Of a DNA stretch of 64,000 bases, positions 43,611 through 52,196 are shown piece by piece. The notes below the pieces were generated by a model. The model was not told the DNA's origin. It worked only from the letters and a program-made list of their open reading frames with translations, and did no database searches. Within the stretch, counting starts at the first letter, position 1. The number at the start of each line of letters is the position of its first letter. Origin of the DNA: Lysobacterales bacterium (GTDB lineage: Bacteria > Pseudomonadota > Gammaproteobacteria > Xanthomonadales > Xanthomonadaceae); contig JAFLEB010000002.1 in NCBI GenBank assembly GCA_017302075.1, forward strand, positions 1 through 64,000, in the 5' to 3' direction. Made by a program: the position numbers and the translations under genes.

Positions 43611-44972
43611 ATGTCCGCCACCACACCCGCAGCCACGAAGGCATCCGCCACCTGGCTCGCCCGCTGGGAACCCGAGGACCAGGCGTTCTGGGACGGCGGC
43701 GGCTCCGCCATCGCCTGGCGCACGTTGGCCCTGACCACGGTCAACCTGACCCTTGCCTTCGCCGCGTGGTTCCTCGTCTCGGCGCTGGTGGTCAGGCTGC
43801 CGCAGGTCGGCTACACCTTCACCCCCAGCCAGCTGTTCTGGCTGACCGCGATGCCCGGCCTGGCCGGCGGCACCCTGCGCCTGGTGCACATGTTCCTGAC
43901 CCCGATGGTCGGCACCCGCCACGTCGTCAGCCTGTCCACGCTGTCGCTGCTGGTGCCGCTGATCGGCTGGTTCTTCGCGGTGCAGGATCCGAACGCGCCC
44001 TACTGGCTGCTGTTGCTGCTGTCGTTCCTGGCCGGCCTGGGCGGCGGCAACTTCTCCTCGTTCATGCCCTCCACCAGCCTGTTCTTCCCGAAGCGGCGGC
44101 TGGGCACGGCGCTGGCGATCCAGGCCGGCATCGGCAACCTCGGCGTGTCGATCGTGCAGTTCGTGACGCCGTGGATCATCGGCTTCGCGCTCCTCGGCGG
44201 CGCCACCTTCATGGGCGACAGCCAGACGCTGGTCAAGAACGGCGTGGAGAGCCAGGTCTACCTGCAGAACGCCGCCGCGGTATTCGTGCCGTTCGTGGTG
44301 GTGTTCGGCATTACCGCCTGGCTGCTGCTGAAGTCGGTGCCGGTCAAGGCCAACTTCGCCGAACAGTTCGACATCTTCAAGTCGAAGCACAACTGGTCGA
44401 TGACCTCGCTGTACATGATGACCTTCGGTGGCTTCTCGGGCCTCGCCGCCACCTTCCCGCTGCTGATCAAGCAGGGCTTCGGCGGCTTCGAAGGCGCGCC
44501 GGATCCGCTCAAGTACGCGTTCTGGGGGCCGCTGATCGGTTCGATCGCGCGCGTCCTGGCCGGCCCACTGTCGGACAAGCTGGGCGGCGCGCGCGTCACC
44601 CAGTGGGCGGGCGTGGGCATGGTGGCGTGCGCGGTGATGGTGGCCCGGTTCGTGTCGCCTGATTCGCTGGCGTCCTTCCCGACCTTCGTTGGCTGGATGC
44701 TGGCGCTGTTCTTCTTCGCCGGCATCGGCAACGCCTCCACCTTCAAGCAGATGCCGATGCTGTTCGCCCCGCGCCAGGCCGCTGGCGTGATCGGCTTCAC
44801 CGCGGCGATCGCCGCCTACGGCCCGTTCCTGTTCGGCATGCTGTTCGCGTGGTCGTTCGGCGCGTTCAAGTCGGCGGTGCCGGTCTTCTACGGACTGGCC
44901 GGGTTCTTCGCCTTCAACGTCGCCCTGAACTGGTGGATGTACGCCCGCCGCGGCGCCGCCAATCCCTGCTGA
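43611..44972 (+). CDS. narK2: Nitrate/nitrite transporter, NarK2 (NarK antiporter) type
   Basis: This 453-residue major-facilitator protein has about twelve helices. The start RWEPEDQAFWDGGG, the first signature LAGLGGGNFSSFMPSTSLFF and the nitrate signature IQAGIGNLGVSIVQF match the E. coli NarK/NarK2 class, which exchanges nitrate for nitrite. I chose the ATG at 43611, which has a GGAGG site; upstream in-frame codons lie in the FNR-box region. The second transporter follows after 19 bases. Export of nitrite matters because no nitrite reductase is seen here. Confidence 0.95.
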   Translation: MSATTPAATKASATWLARWEPEDQAFWDGGGSAIAWRTLALTTVNLTLAFAAWFLVSALVVRLPQVGYTFTPSQLFWLTAMPGLAGGTLRLVHMFLTPMVGTRHVVSLSTLSLLVPLIGWFFAVQDPNAPYWLLLLLSFLAGLGGGNFSSFMPSTSLFFPKRRLGTALAIQAGIGNLGVSIVQFVTPWIIGFALLGGATFMGDSQTLVKNGVESQVYLQNAAAVFVPFVVVFGITAWLLLKSVPVKANFAEQFDIFKSKHNWSMTSLYMMTFGGFSGLAATFPLLIKQGFGGFEGAPDPLKYAFWGPLIGSIARVLAGPLSDKLGGARVTQWAGVGMVACAVMVARFVSPDSLASFPTFVGWMLALFFFAGIGNASTFKQMPMLFAPRQAAGVIGFTAAIAAYGPFLFGMLFAWSFGAFKSAVPVFYGLAGFFAFNVALNWWMYARRGAANPC

Positions 44973-44991
44973 GCCAACGGAGACCTCGCGC

Positions 44992-46305
44992 ATGAACGCC
45001 GTTCCCGCCACCCCCTCCAGCGGCCAGCAGAACCTGGCCCTGTGGGGCAGTACGTTCGCCTTCACCGTGTGCTTCGCGGTATGGACGATCTTTTCGATCA
45101 TCGGTATCCAGATCAAGAAGGACCTGGGCCTCAGCGATACCCAATTCGGCCTGCTCGCCGCCACCCCGATCCTGACCGGGTCGCTGATCCGCCTGTTCCT
45201 CGGCGTGTGGACCGAGCAGTACGGCGGGCGCATCGTGTTCAGCCTGGTGATGCTGGCTGGCGCCGCCGCGACGTGGATGCTGACCTATGCGCAGACCTAC
45301 CCGCAGTTCCTGCTGGCCGCGCTGGCCGTGGGTATCGCGGGTGGTTCGTTCGCGGTCGGCATCGCCTACGTCTCCAAGTGGTTCCCGCAGGAGAAGCAGG
45401 GCACCGCGCTGGGCATCTTCGGCGCCGGCAACATCGGCTCCGCCGTCACCAAGCTGCTGGCGCCGATGGTGATGGTGGCCTATGGCTGGCATGGCGTGGC
45501 GCGTTTCTGGGCGATCGGCCTGGCGATCACCGCGGTGCTGTTCTTCCTGTTCACCAAGGACGATCCCGGACTGGCGCGGCGCAAGGCCGAGGGCATCAAG
45601 CCAGTCCCGTTCGCCGAGCAGATGAAGCCGCTGCGCAACCTGCAGGTGTGGCGCTTCTCGCTTTACTACTTCTTCGTGTTCGGCGCGTTCGTGGCGCTGG
45701 CGCTGTGGCTGCCGCGTTACCTGACCGGGGCCTACGGGCTGGACGTCAAGACCGCCGGCCTGATCGCAGCCTGCTACTCGATCCCGGCCAGCCTGTTCCG
45801 CATCGTCGGCGGCTGGCTGTCGGACAGGATCGGCGCGCGACGGGTCATGTACTGGACGTTCGGCGTGTCCGCCGTGTGCACCTTCCTGCTCTCGTATCCC
45901 TCCACCACTTATGTGATCGATGGCATCAACGGGCCGATGGAGTTCCGGCTGGCGGTGGGTCTGGTGCCGTTCATCGTGCTGGTGTTCGTGCTCGGCTTCT
46001 TCATGTCGCTGGGCAAGGCCGCGGTGTACAAGCACATCCCGGTGTACTACCCGAACAACGTCGGCGCGGTCGGCGGCGTGGTCGGCATGATCGGTGGTCT
46101 TGGCGGCTTCATCCTGCCGATCACCTTCGGCGCGATGAACGACGCACTCGGGATCTGGACCAGCTGCTTCATGCTGCTGTTCGTGCTGGTCAGTACCGCG
46201 CTGGTGTGGATGCACTTCGCGATCCGGCGCATGGACGTGTCGCGCCATCCGCAGATCACGGGCGACACCGACCTGCCGGAAATCATGCCGCAGGCGGGTC
46301 GCTGA
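44992..46305 (+). CDS. narK1: Nitrate transporter, NarK1 (proton symporter) type
   Basis: This 437-residue major-facilitator protein belongs to the class of NarK1/NasA, probable nitrate-proton symporters. Signatures are FAVWTIFSIIGIQIKKDLGL, GIAGGSFAVGIAYVSKWFP and FGAGNIGSAVTKLLAPM. It would start nitrate uptake before nitrite is available for exchange. In some bacteria NarK1 and NarK2 are fused; here they are separate and in the order NarK2-NarK1. Carbonic anhydrase follows after 7 bases. Confidence 0.95.
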   Translation: MNAVPATPSSGQQNLALWGSTFAFTVCFAVWTIFSIIGIQIKKDLGLSDTQFGLLAATPILTGSLIRLFLGVWTEQYGGRIVFSLVMLAGAAATWMLTYAQTYPQFLLAALAVGIAGGSFAVGIAYVSKWFPQEKQGTALGIFGAGNIGSAVTKLLAPMVMVAYGWHGVARFWAIGLAITAVLFFLFTKDDPGLARRKAEGIKPVPFAEQMKPLRNLQVWRFSLYYFFVFGAFVALALWLPRYLTGAYGLDVKTAGLIAACYSIPASLFRIVGGWLSDRIGARRVMYWTFGVSAVCTFLLSYPSTTYVIDGINGPMEFRLAVGLVPFIVLVFVLGFFMSLGKAAVYKHIPVYYPNNVGAVGGVVGMIGGLGGFILPITFGAMNDALGIWTSCFMLLFVLVSTALVWMHFAIRRMDVSRHPQITGDTDLPEIMPQAGR

Positions 46306-46312
46306 GAGCGCC

Positions 46313-46963
46313 ATGCAGGGACCCCAGCTCGATGCGGACCAGGCCCTCGCGCGCTTGCGCGAGGGCAACCGCCGTTTCGTCGACCACGTGGTCAGCCTGG
46401 AAGCGCTGCTCAGCCACGCGCGGCGCGAGGACCACGCGCGCGCGCAGCGCCCGTTCGCGGTGGTGCTGGGCTGTTCCGATTCGCGCGCACCGGCCGAGTT
46501 CGTGTTCGACCAGGGACTGGGCGACCTGTTCGTGATCCGCGTCGCCGGCAACATCGCCGCGCCCTCGCAAGTGGGCAGCATCGAATTCGCGGTCGAGCAA
46601 TTCCAGACCAAGCTGGTCGTGGTGCTCGGCCATTCCAATTGCGGGGCGGTGCGCGCCACCCTCGCCCACTGCATGGCGCCGGCGGAGACCAGCCCCGCCC
46701 TGCACGCGATCGTCGACCGCATCGCGCCGGGCATCGCGCCGGTGCTCGCCGAATGCGGTAGCGGCGGCGCGGAGGCGTGCATGCCACCGGCGATCCGCGC
46801 CAACGTGCGCGCCACCATCCACAACCTGCGCGCGCAATCGGATTACCTGCGCTACGCCGAACTGCAGGGTGGGCTGCGCATCGTCGGCGCCGACTACGAC
46901 CTCGCCAGCGGCGCGGTCGACTTCTTCGCAATGGAGCCCCTGGCATGGCAAGCGACATCCTGA
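46313..46963 (+). CDS. Beta-class carbonic anhydrase
   Basis: This encodes 216 residues with the full zinc site: Cys54, Asp56 and Arg58 in GCSDSRAP, then His107 and Cys110 in GHSNCGAV. It interconverts CO2 and bicarbonate. No signal peptide is seen. It lies between narK1 and the quinone hydroxylase gene, which it overlaps by 19 bases, so it is co-expressed with nitrate transport. It may serve pH balance during nitrate-proton symport or supply bicarbonate; this is inference. Confidence 0.94.
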   Translation: MQGPQLDADQALARLREGNRRFVDHVVSLEALLSHARREDHARAQRPFAVVLGCSDSRAPAEFVFDQGLGDLFVIRVAGNIAAPSQVGSIEFAVEQFQTKLVVVLGHSNCGAVRATLAHCMAPAETSPALHAIVDRIAPGIAPVLAECGSGGAEACMPPAIRANVRATIHNLRAQSDYLRYAELQGGLRIVGADYDLASGAVDFFAMEPLAWQATS

Positions 46964-48174
46964 TCATCGGCGCGGGCCCGAGCGGCCTGTGCATGGCCCG
47001 CGCGCTCGCGGGCAGCGGCCTTGCGGTGACCGTGCTCGAGCAGGGGCCCGCCGATGCGCTCGCCGACCCGCCGGACGACGGCCGCGAGATCGCCCTGACC
47101 CACGCAAGCCGCGACGCGCTGGAACGGCTTGGCATATGGCAGGCGCTCGCGCCGGAGGAGATCGGCGAGCTGCGGCAGGCGCTGGTGATCGATGGCGACG
47201 ACCACGACGGCTTGCGCTTCAAGCCGCCCGCACGCAGTGGCGATCCACTGGGCTGGATGGTCCCGCACCATGCCATCCGGCGCGCTGCGCATGCGTCCGT
47301 CCGTGGCCGCGACGACATCGCGATCATCGGCGGCGCGCGGGTCACCGCGCTGGAGCCGGGGCCGGACGTGATCGCGGTGCAGTTGGACGATGGCCGTCGC
47401 TTCGAGGCGAAGCTGGCGATCGCCGCCGACAACCGGTTCTCCGGTTGCCGGCGGGCGATGGGGATCCGCGCCGACCACCACGACTTCGGCAAGGTCATGG
47501 TGGTGGTGAAGGTGGTGCACGATGCGCCGCACGCGGCGACCGCGTGGGAGTGGTTCCGCTACGGCCAGACCCTGGCGCTGTTGCCATTGCACGATCCGCA
47601 CACATCGTCCGCGGTCGTGACCCTGTTGCCGGGCGAGGCGTCCGCGTTCATGGCGAAGTCCCCGGAGGACCAGGGCATCGACCTGACCGCGCGCTTCGCG
47701 CATCGCCTCGGCACCATCCGCATCGCCGCGAATCCACATGCATATCCGCTGGTCGGCGTGTATGCCCGCGATTTCCTCGGCCCGCGCTTCGCGCTGGTGG
47801 GTGATGCCGCGGTCGGCATGCATCCGGTCACCGCGCACGGGTTCAATTTTGGCCTGGCTGGCGTCGAGCGGCTTGCCGGAATCCTGCGGGAAGCGGCGCG
47901 CGCCGGCGGCGACCCGGGCAACGCGCGCCTGCTCGCGCGCTATGGGCGGGGCCATCGACTGGCTACCGCACCCCTCTATAAAGCCACTCGGCTGGTGGTC
48001 GACCTGTTCACGGACGACCGCGCGCCGACGCGGGTGCTGCGCAAGGCGTTGCTGCGCGCGTCCGCGCGACTTCCGGGGTTCAGGCAGCTGGTCGCGCGCG
48101 GGCTGGTCGACCGCGGTGGCGGCCTGCCATTGCCGCCCATGCCGGCATGGCTGGCGCGGGGCCAGCGCCCCTGA
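46945..48174 (+). CDS. ubiM: UbiH/UbiM-type FAD-dependent quinone hydroxylase
   Basis: This encodes 409 residues. The FAD fold starts with ILIIGAGPSGLCMARAL, then DGREIALTHASRDAL, and the second motif VYARDFLGPRFALVGDAAVGMHP. The DGREIALTH segment is characteristic of UbiM, a relaxed-specificity hydroxylase of ubiquinone synthesis known from Neisseria and others. The family uses oxygen, which is odd beside the oxygen-independent ubiU/V/T genes, but UbiM could serve when oxygen is present at low level. It is the last gene of the narK operon. Confidence 0.78.
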   Translation: MASDILIIGAGPSGLCMARALAGSGLAVTVLEQGPADALADPPDDGREIALTHASRDALERLGIWQALAPEEIGELRQALVIDGDDHDGLRFKPPARSGDPLGWMVPHHAIRRAAHASVRGRDDIAIIGGARVTALEPGPDVIAVQLDDGRRFEAKLAIAADNRFSGCRRAMGIRADHHDFGKVMVVVKVVHDAPHAATAWEWFRYGQTLALLPLHDPHTSSAVVTLLPGEASAFMAKSPEDQGIDLTARFAHRLGTIRIAANPHAYPLVGVYARDFLGPRFALVGDAAVGMHPVTAHGFNFGLAGVERLAGILREAARAGGDPGNARLLARYGRGHRLATAPLYKATRLVVDLFTDDRAPTRVLRKALLRASARLPGFRQLVARGLVDRGGGLPLPPMPAWLARGQRP

Positions 48175-48192
48175 CCTCTACGCGCCCGCGGC

Positions 48193-48597
48193 TCAGCCGC
48201 GGGCCAGCGAGACCAGTTGGCCTTCGCGGTCGACCGCGAGGAACTGCGCGATCCTCCCGCCCTTGACCTGCTCCACCATCATCCGCAACGGCTGCACCGC
48301 CTCGTCCGGATTGGGGGCATGGCCACCACGGCCGTCCATCGCGGCCACGAACAGGATCCGCCAGTCCGGCACCGCAGCCTTCGACTCCTCGAGCAGCGCC
48401 GCGAACGAGGCAATCTCCTCAGGCAGCTTGTCCACGCACACTGCCGGGGCCAATGCACCACCTTCGCCACGTGCGAACGCCTCGCGCTCCGCCGGGGTGG
48501 CATCGGGCGGGCACTCAGCACGGGCGAACACCAGCAGCAGGCGCTGCGGCTCGGTCTGGCCGCGCGCGGCGGCGAGGATGTCGTCGAAATGTTCCAT
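48193..48597 (-). CDS. Conserved hypothetical protein (often mislabelled ribonucleotide reductase alpha)
   Basis: This encodes 134 residues from the ATG at 48597. MEHFDDILAAARGQTEPQRL, LLVFARAECPPDATPAE and VDKLPEEIASFAALLEES match a small family seen in many gammaproteobacteria. Databases sometimes call it a ribonucleotide reductase subunit, but it has none of that enzyme's motifs. The function is unknown. It is the only minus-strand gene between narK and ubiD and is convergent with the ubiM gene. Confidence 0.75.
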   Translation of the reverse strand: MEHFDDILAAARGQTEPQRLLLVFARAECPPDATPAEREAFARGEGGALAPAVCVDKLPEEIASFAALLEESKAAVPDWRILFVAAMDGRGGHAPNPDEAVQPLRMMVEQVKGGRIAQFLAVDREGQLVSLARG

Positions 48598-48651
48598 GGG
48601 TGGACAGCGATACGGGGGTTTGCAGTCTAAGGCGTCGACGAGTCGCCACGC

Positions 48652-48665
48652 TTGACCTGCATCAT
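48652..48665. promoter_or_regulatory. Near-match FNR/Dnr-type box before the small Cys-tail gene and ubiD
   Basis: TTGAC-CTGC-ATCAT matches the FNR pattern with one mismatch in the last base. It lies 60 bases before the start at 48726 and would control the small gene plus ubiD. Confidence 0.6.
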
Positions 48666-48725
48666 TGCATGCGAACAGGGGCATACCGACACTGCGTGCC
48701 CCGACCGAACCTCGACTAGGCCGCC

Positions 48726-48962
48726 ATGACCCTGCCGCTTGCGCCGTCCACGGACGGCGCTTCCATCCAGCAGCTGCGCGAACTGCTCGCTGGACTGGAT
48801 CCCAACTGCGAAATGCTCCTCGACGAAGCCACCGGCGACATGCTGGTTCGCGGCAGCATCGATCCCGCGGAACTGGATGCGGCAATCACCGCGGCTGGCC
48901 TGCGCATGCGCGTGGCCGATCGTGTCGGCAGCGAATGCGGTTGCGGCTGCGGTTGCGCATGA
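48726..48962 (+). CDS. Small protein with Cys-Gly tail
   Basis: This encodes 78 residues. The first 65 look like a small alpha/beta fold (IQQLRELLAGLDPNCEMLLD, ELDAAITAAGLRMRV) and could be ferredoxin-like. The end, SECGCGCGCA, holds four alternating cysteines, a likely metal- or cluster-binding tail. I do not recognise a family. It lies 19 bases before ubiD with an FNR-like box upstream, so it may serve the same anaerobic quinone branch. Confidence 0.6.
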   Translation: MTLPLAPSTDGASIQQLRELLAGLDPNCEMLLDEATGDMLVRGSIDPAELDAAITAAGLRMRVADRVGSECGCGCGCA

Positions 48963-48981
48963 ACCCGCCGGGCGGCGCGGG

Positions 48982-50454
48982 ATGAGCTTCCACGACCTGC
49001 GCAGCTTCCTTCACGCACTCGAACGCAGCGGCCGCCTGCGGCGGGTCGCCACGCCCGTGGATCCGGAACTGGAAACCACCTCGCTCAGCCTGCGTGCGCT
49101 CAAGGCCGGCGGACCGGCCCTGCTCATGGAGCAGCCGCTGGGTTCCCGGCACGCCTACCTCGGCAACCTTTACGGCCACCGCGACCGTATCGAGGCGGCG
49201 CTGGCCGGGCGACCGCTGGCGTCGTTGCGCGAACTCGGTGAGCTTCTGGCCTCGATCAAGGAACCGAAATGGCCCTCAAGCCTGCGCGAGGCGCTGGGTA
49301 CCTGGCCGGAGCTGGCGCAATTGGCAAACGTAGCGCCGCAGCGGGTGCACGAAGCCGCGTTCCAGCACGAAATCCTGGAGGGCGACGACGTCGACCTATC
49401 GCGCCTGCCGATCCAGCGCTGCTGGCCTGAGGATGCGGCGAAGCTGATCACCCTGGGCCTGGTGATCACCCGCGGTACCCGCCAGAAACGCCAGAACGTG
49501 GCGATCTACCGACAGCAGGTGATCGCGCGCAACCGCATCATCCTGCGCTGGCTGCCGCACCGTGGCGGCGCGCTGGACTACGCAAGCTGGAAGGACAGCC
49601 ATCCTGACCAGCCATTCCCGCTGCTGGTGGCGATCGGTGCGGACCCGGCGACCCTGCTTGCGGCGGTGGCACCTGTACCGGACACGCTTTCCGAATACGA
49701 GTTCGCCGGCTTGCTGCGCGGCGAGCGCACGCGGGTGTGGCACAGCGCGGCCACCGGACTGGACGCGCCAGCCGGCTGCGAGATCCTGCTGGAAGGTTTC
49801 ATCGCGCCAGGCGATACCGCGCTGGAAGGCCCGTTCGGCGACCACACCGGCTACTACAACGCGCAGGACCACTTCCCGGTGATGACCATCACCCGCATGC
49901 AACTGCGCCGCGACGCGATCTACCAAGGCAGCTACATGGGCCGCGCGCCGCACGACGAACCATCGGTGATGGCGATGGCACTGAACGACGTGTTCGTGCC
50001 GATCCTGCGCAAGGTGTTCCCGGAGATCGTGGACTTCCATCTGCCGCCGGAAGCGTGCTCGTACCGGATCGCGGTGGTCAGCATCCGCAAGCAGTACCCC
50101 GGCCACGCGCGCCGGATCATGATGGGCATCTGGTCGTACCTGCGGCAGTTCACCTACACCAAGTTCGTGATCGTCACCGACGAGGACATCGACGTGCGCG
50201 ACTGGTCGCAGGTGATCTGGGCGATCTCCACCCGGGTCGACCCGGCGCGCGACAGCGTGATCATCGACAAGACACCGATCGACTACCTGGACTTTTCCAG
50301 CCCGGTGCCCAGCCTGGGTTCCAAGCTTGGGCTGGACGCGACCAACAAGTGGCCGGCCGAGACCACCCGCACCTGGAGCAAGCCGATCGCGCTCGACCCG
50401 GTGGTGGAGAAACGGGTCGACGCGCTCTGGTCGCAGTTGTTGCAGGCGTCCTGA
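48982..50454 (+). CDS. ubiD: UbiD-family decarboxylase
   Basis: This encodes 490 residues, full length for UbiD. It uses prenylated FMN to decarboxylate 3-octaprenyl-4-hydroxybenzoate in ubiquinone synthesis without oxygen. Family segments are LRRVATPVDPELETTSLSLR, LEGPFGDHTGYYN, RAPHDEPSV and FPEIVDFHLPPEA. The catalytic Glu and Arg region is in the EGPFGDHTGY neighbourhood. No ubiX (prenyl-FMN maker) is seen in this window; a host copy must supply it. It sits with ubiU/V/T in the same anaerobic set. Confidence 0.93.
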   Translation: MSFHDLRSFLHALERSGRLRRVATPVDPELETTSLSLRALKAGGPALLMEQPLGSRHAYLGNLYGHRDRIEAALAGRPLASLRELGELLASIKEPKWPSSLREALGTWPELAQLANVAPQRVHEAAFQHEILEGDDVDLSRLPIQRCWPEDAAKLITLGLVITRGTRQKRQNVAIYRQQVIARNRIILRWLPHRGGALDYASWKDSHPDQPFPLLVAIGADPATLLAAVAPVPDTLSEYEFAGLLRGERTRVWHSAATGLDAPAGCEILLEGFIAPGDTALEGPFGDHTGYYNAQDHFPVMTITRMQLRRDAIYQGSYMGRAPHDEPSVMAMALNDVFVPILRKVFPEIVDFHLPPEACSYRIAVVSIRKQYPGHARRIMMGIWSYLRQFTYTKFVIVTDEDIDVRDWSQVIWAISTRVDPARDSVIIDKTPIDYLDFSSPVPSLGSKLGLDATNKWPAETTRTWSKPIALDPVVEKRVDALWSQLLQAS

Positions 50455-50467
50455 GCAACCTCGGCGG

Positions 50468-51043
50468 TCACTCCGGCGAGGGTTGCTTCCAGGTCGGGTC
50501 GTCGAAACGTCGCGGGTACTGCGCAAGCGCCTCCTGCATGGCCGCAAGTTCCGGCTCGCCGAAGCGGCCTTCGCGCGCGGCGGCGGCACCGGCGATGAAC
50601 GTTGCCAGCAATCCATGCAAGGACGCATCGGCCTCCGGCACCAGCTTGCAGTTGGTGATCATGTCGGCCACTGCGGCATCCACCTGCTTCGCCAGCACCT
50701 GCTGCTGCGCCGCATCGAGGTGGCCGTGCACACCATGCTCAAGCGCGCCCACCGCCTGGCGGATGCTGGCCATCCCGGCGCGAAGCGGTGCATCGGTGGC
50801 CCAGCGCTGGCCCTCTGGCGGCAGCGCGGCGGCATGGGTGGGCTGCGCGGCATGCGCATCGTGGCCGGCGTCGGCAGGCGCTGCCGAAGCCGCATGGTCA
50901 GCATGTGTTGGTGCCGGCTGCGCAGGTGACTGCGCGGCCGGCTGTGGCGAACAGGCGGTGACCGCCAGCAGTGCCCCCATAGCCAGGGCTGACCTGAAGC
51001 AGGTGCACAGGACGCGCGAGGCAGTCTTCGGGATCAGCATCAT
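50468..51043 (-). CDS. His/Ala-rich predicted lipoprotein
   Basis: This encodes 191 residues from the ATG at 51043 (or 51040). A signal segment with the lipobox-like AVTACS ends near residue 31. A low-complexity Ala/Pro/His stretch (THADHAASAAPADAGHDAHA) follows, then a helical domain with repeated helices (MASIRQAVGALEHGVHGHLD, DMITNCKLVPEADASLHGLL). The helical part looks like a four-helix metal or small-ligand protein. The family name is uncertain. It diverges from ubiU across a gap with an FNR-like site and could share that control. Confidence 0.6.
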   Translation of the reverse strand: MMLIPKTASRVLCTCFRSALAMGALLAVTACSPQPAAQSPAQPAPTHADHAASAAPADAGHDAHAAQPTHAAALPPEGQRWATDAPLRAGMASIRQAVGALEHGVHGHLDAAQQQVLAKQVDAAVADMITNCKLVPEADASLHGLLATFIAGAAAAREGRFGEPELAAMQEALAQYPRRFDDPTWKQPSPE

Positions 51044-51117
51044 GCAATCTCTCCACAAGGACGCGGCCACCCGGCCGGCAGTTGCCGACAACATCGCATG
51101 CCCGCACTGGTGGCGAC

Positions 51118-51131
51118 ATGACCAAGGTCAA
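51118..51131. promoter_or_regulatory. FNR-like box in the ubiU divergent promoter
   Basis: ATGAC-CAAG-GTCAA matches the FNR pattern with one mismatch in the first base. It lies 57 bases before ubiU and 75 bases before the divergent lipoprotein gene. Confidence 0.6.
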
Positions 51132-51187
51132 TGACGCCGACAATCGGCGTTCCTAACATGGTCTTCTGATCCTTGCGGGATGCGACG

Positions 51188-52186
51188 ATGCAACTGGTGT
51201 GCCCTGCCGGCAACCTGCCGGCCCTGCAGGCGGCGGTGGATGCCGGCGCCAACGCGGTCTACGCGGGGTTCCGCGACCATACCAACGCGCGCGCCTTCCC
51301 CGGCCTAAACTTCTCCGACGAGGAGTTGCGCGCCGGCGTCCGCTACGCCCATGCCAAGGGCGCGAAGGTGTATCTGGCGCTCAACACCTACCCGGACAGC
51401 GCGCGACTGAATGACTGGTACACGGCCGTGGACAAGGCCGCCGCGCTCGGCTGCGACGCCATCATCGCGGCCGAAATGGCGGTGCTGGACTACGCCACGC
51501 GCACCCATCCTGGCTTGCCGCGGCACCTGTCGGTACAGGGCTCGGCGACCACCGCGCCGGCGCTGAAATACGCATTCGAACGTTTCGGCATCAGCCGCGC
51601 GGTATTGCCGCGGGTGTTGTCGCTGCAGCAGGTGGAGCGGCTGTGCGAGCGCTCGCCGGTGCCGCTGGAGGTGTTCGCCTTCGGCAGCCTGTGCATCATG
51701 GTCGAAGCCCGCTGCCAGCTCTCCAGTTACGTCACCGGGGCCTCGCCGAACCGCCACGGCGTGTGTTCGCCGGCGAAGTTCGTGCGCTGGGACGAACACG
51801 CCGACGGCAGCCGCAGCGTGCGCCTCAACGACGTACTGATCGACCAGTTCCAGCCGCACGAACCGGCCGGCTACCCGACCGTTTGCAAGGGCCGCTTCGA
51901 GGTCGGCAACGAGGTTTTCCACGCGCTGGAGGAGCCGACCAGCCTCAACACCATGGAACTGCTGCCGCGGCTCCAGCAGGCGGGCGTGGTGGCATTGAAG
52001 ATCGAGGGCCGGCAACGTGGCGTGGCATACGTCGGTTCGGTCACCCGTACCTGGCGCAAGGCGCTGGACCGGCTGGCCGCGGACCCGGCGCACTGGCAGC
52101 TGCAGCCGGAATGGCAGGCCGAATTGTCGCGCCACGCCGAAGGCCACCAGACCACGCTGGGGCCGTACCACCGGGCCTGGCATTGA
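51188..52186 (+). CDS. ubiU: Oxygen-independent ubiquinone hydroxylation protein UbiU
   Basis: This 332-residue protein belongs to the U32 peptidase-like family. The four cluster cysteines fall at 169, 176, 193 and 233 (GSLCIMVEARCQLSSY, GVCSPAKF, TVCKGRF), almost exactly where E. coli UbiU binds its 4Fe-4S cluster. With UbiV it hydroxylates ubiquinone precursors without oxygen, taking the oxygen atom from prephenate. The ATG at 51188 begins MQLVCPAGNLPAL, the standard start. ubiV follows after 10 bases. Confidence 0.96.
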   Translation: MQLVCPAGNLPALQAAVDAGANAVYAGFRDHTNARAFPGLNFSDEELRAGVRYAHAKGAKVYLALNTYPDSARLNDWYTAVDKAAALGCDAIIAAEMAVLDYATRTHPGLPRHLSVQGSATTAPALKYAFERFGISRAVLPRVLSLQQVERLCERSPVPLEVFAFGSLCIMVEARCQLSSYVTGASPNRHGVCSPAKFVRWDEHADGSRSVRLNDVLIDQFQPHEPAGYPTVCKGRFEVGNEVFHALEEPTSLNTMELLPRLQQAGVVALKIEGRQRGVAYVGSVTRTWRKALDRLAADPAHWQLQPEWQAELSRHAEGHQTTLGPYHRAWH

Positions 52187-52196
52187 GGACGCACGC

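Noticed and set aside
48193..48597. Ribonucleotide reductase alpha subunit
   Set aside because: The database-style name for this small family is misleading; none of the enzyme's motifs are present.
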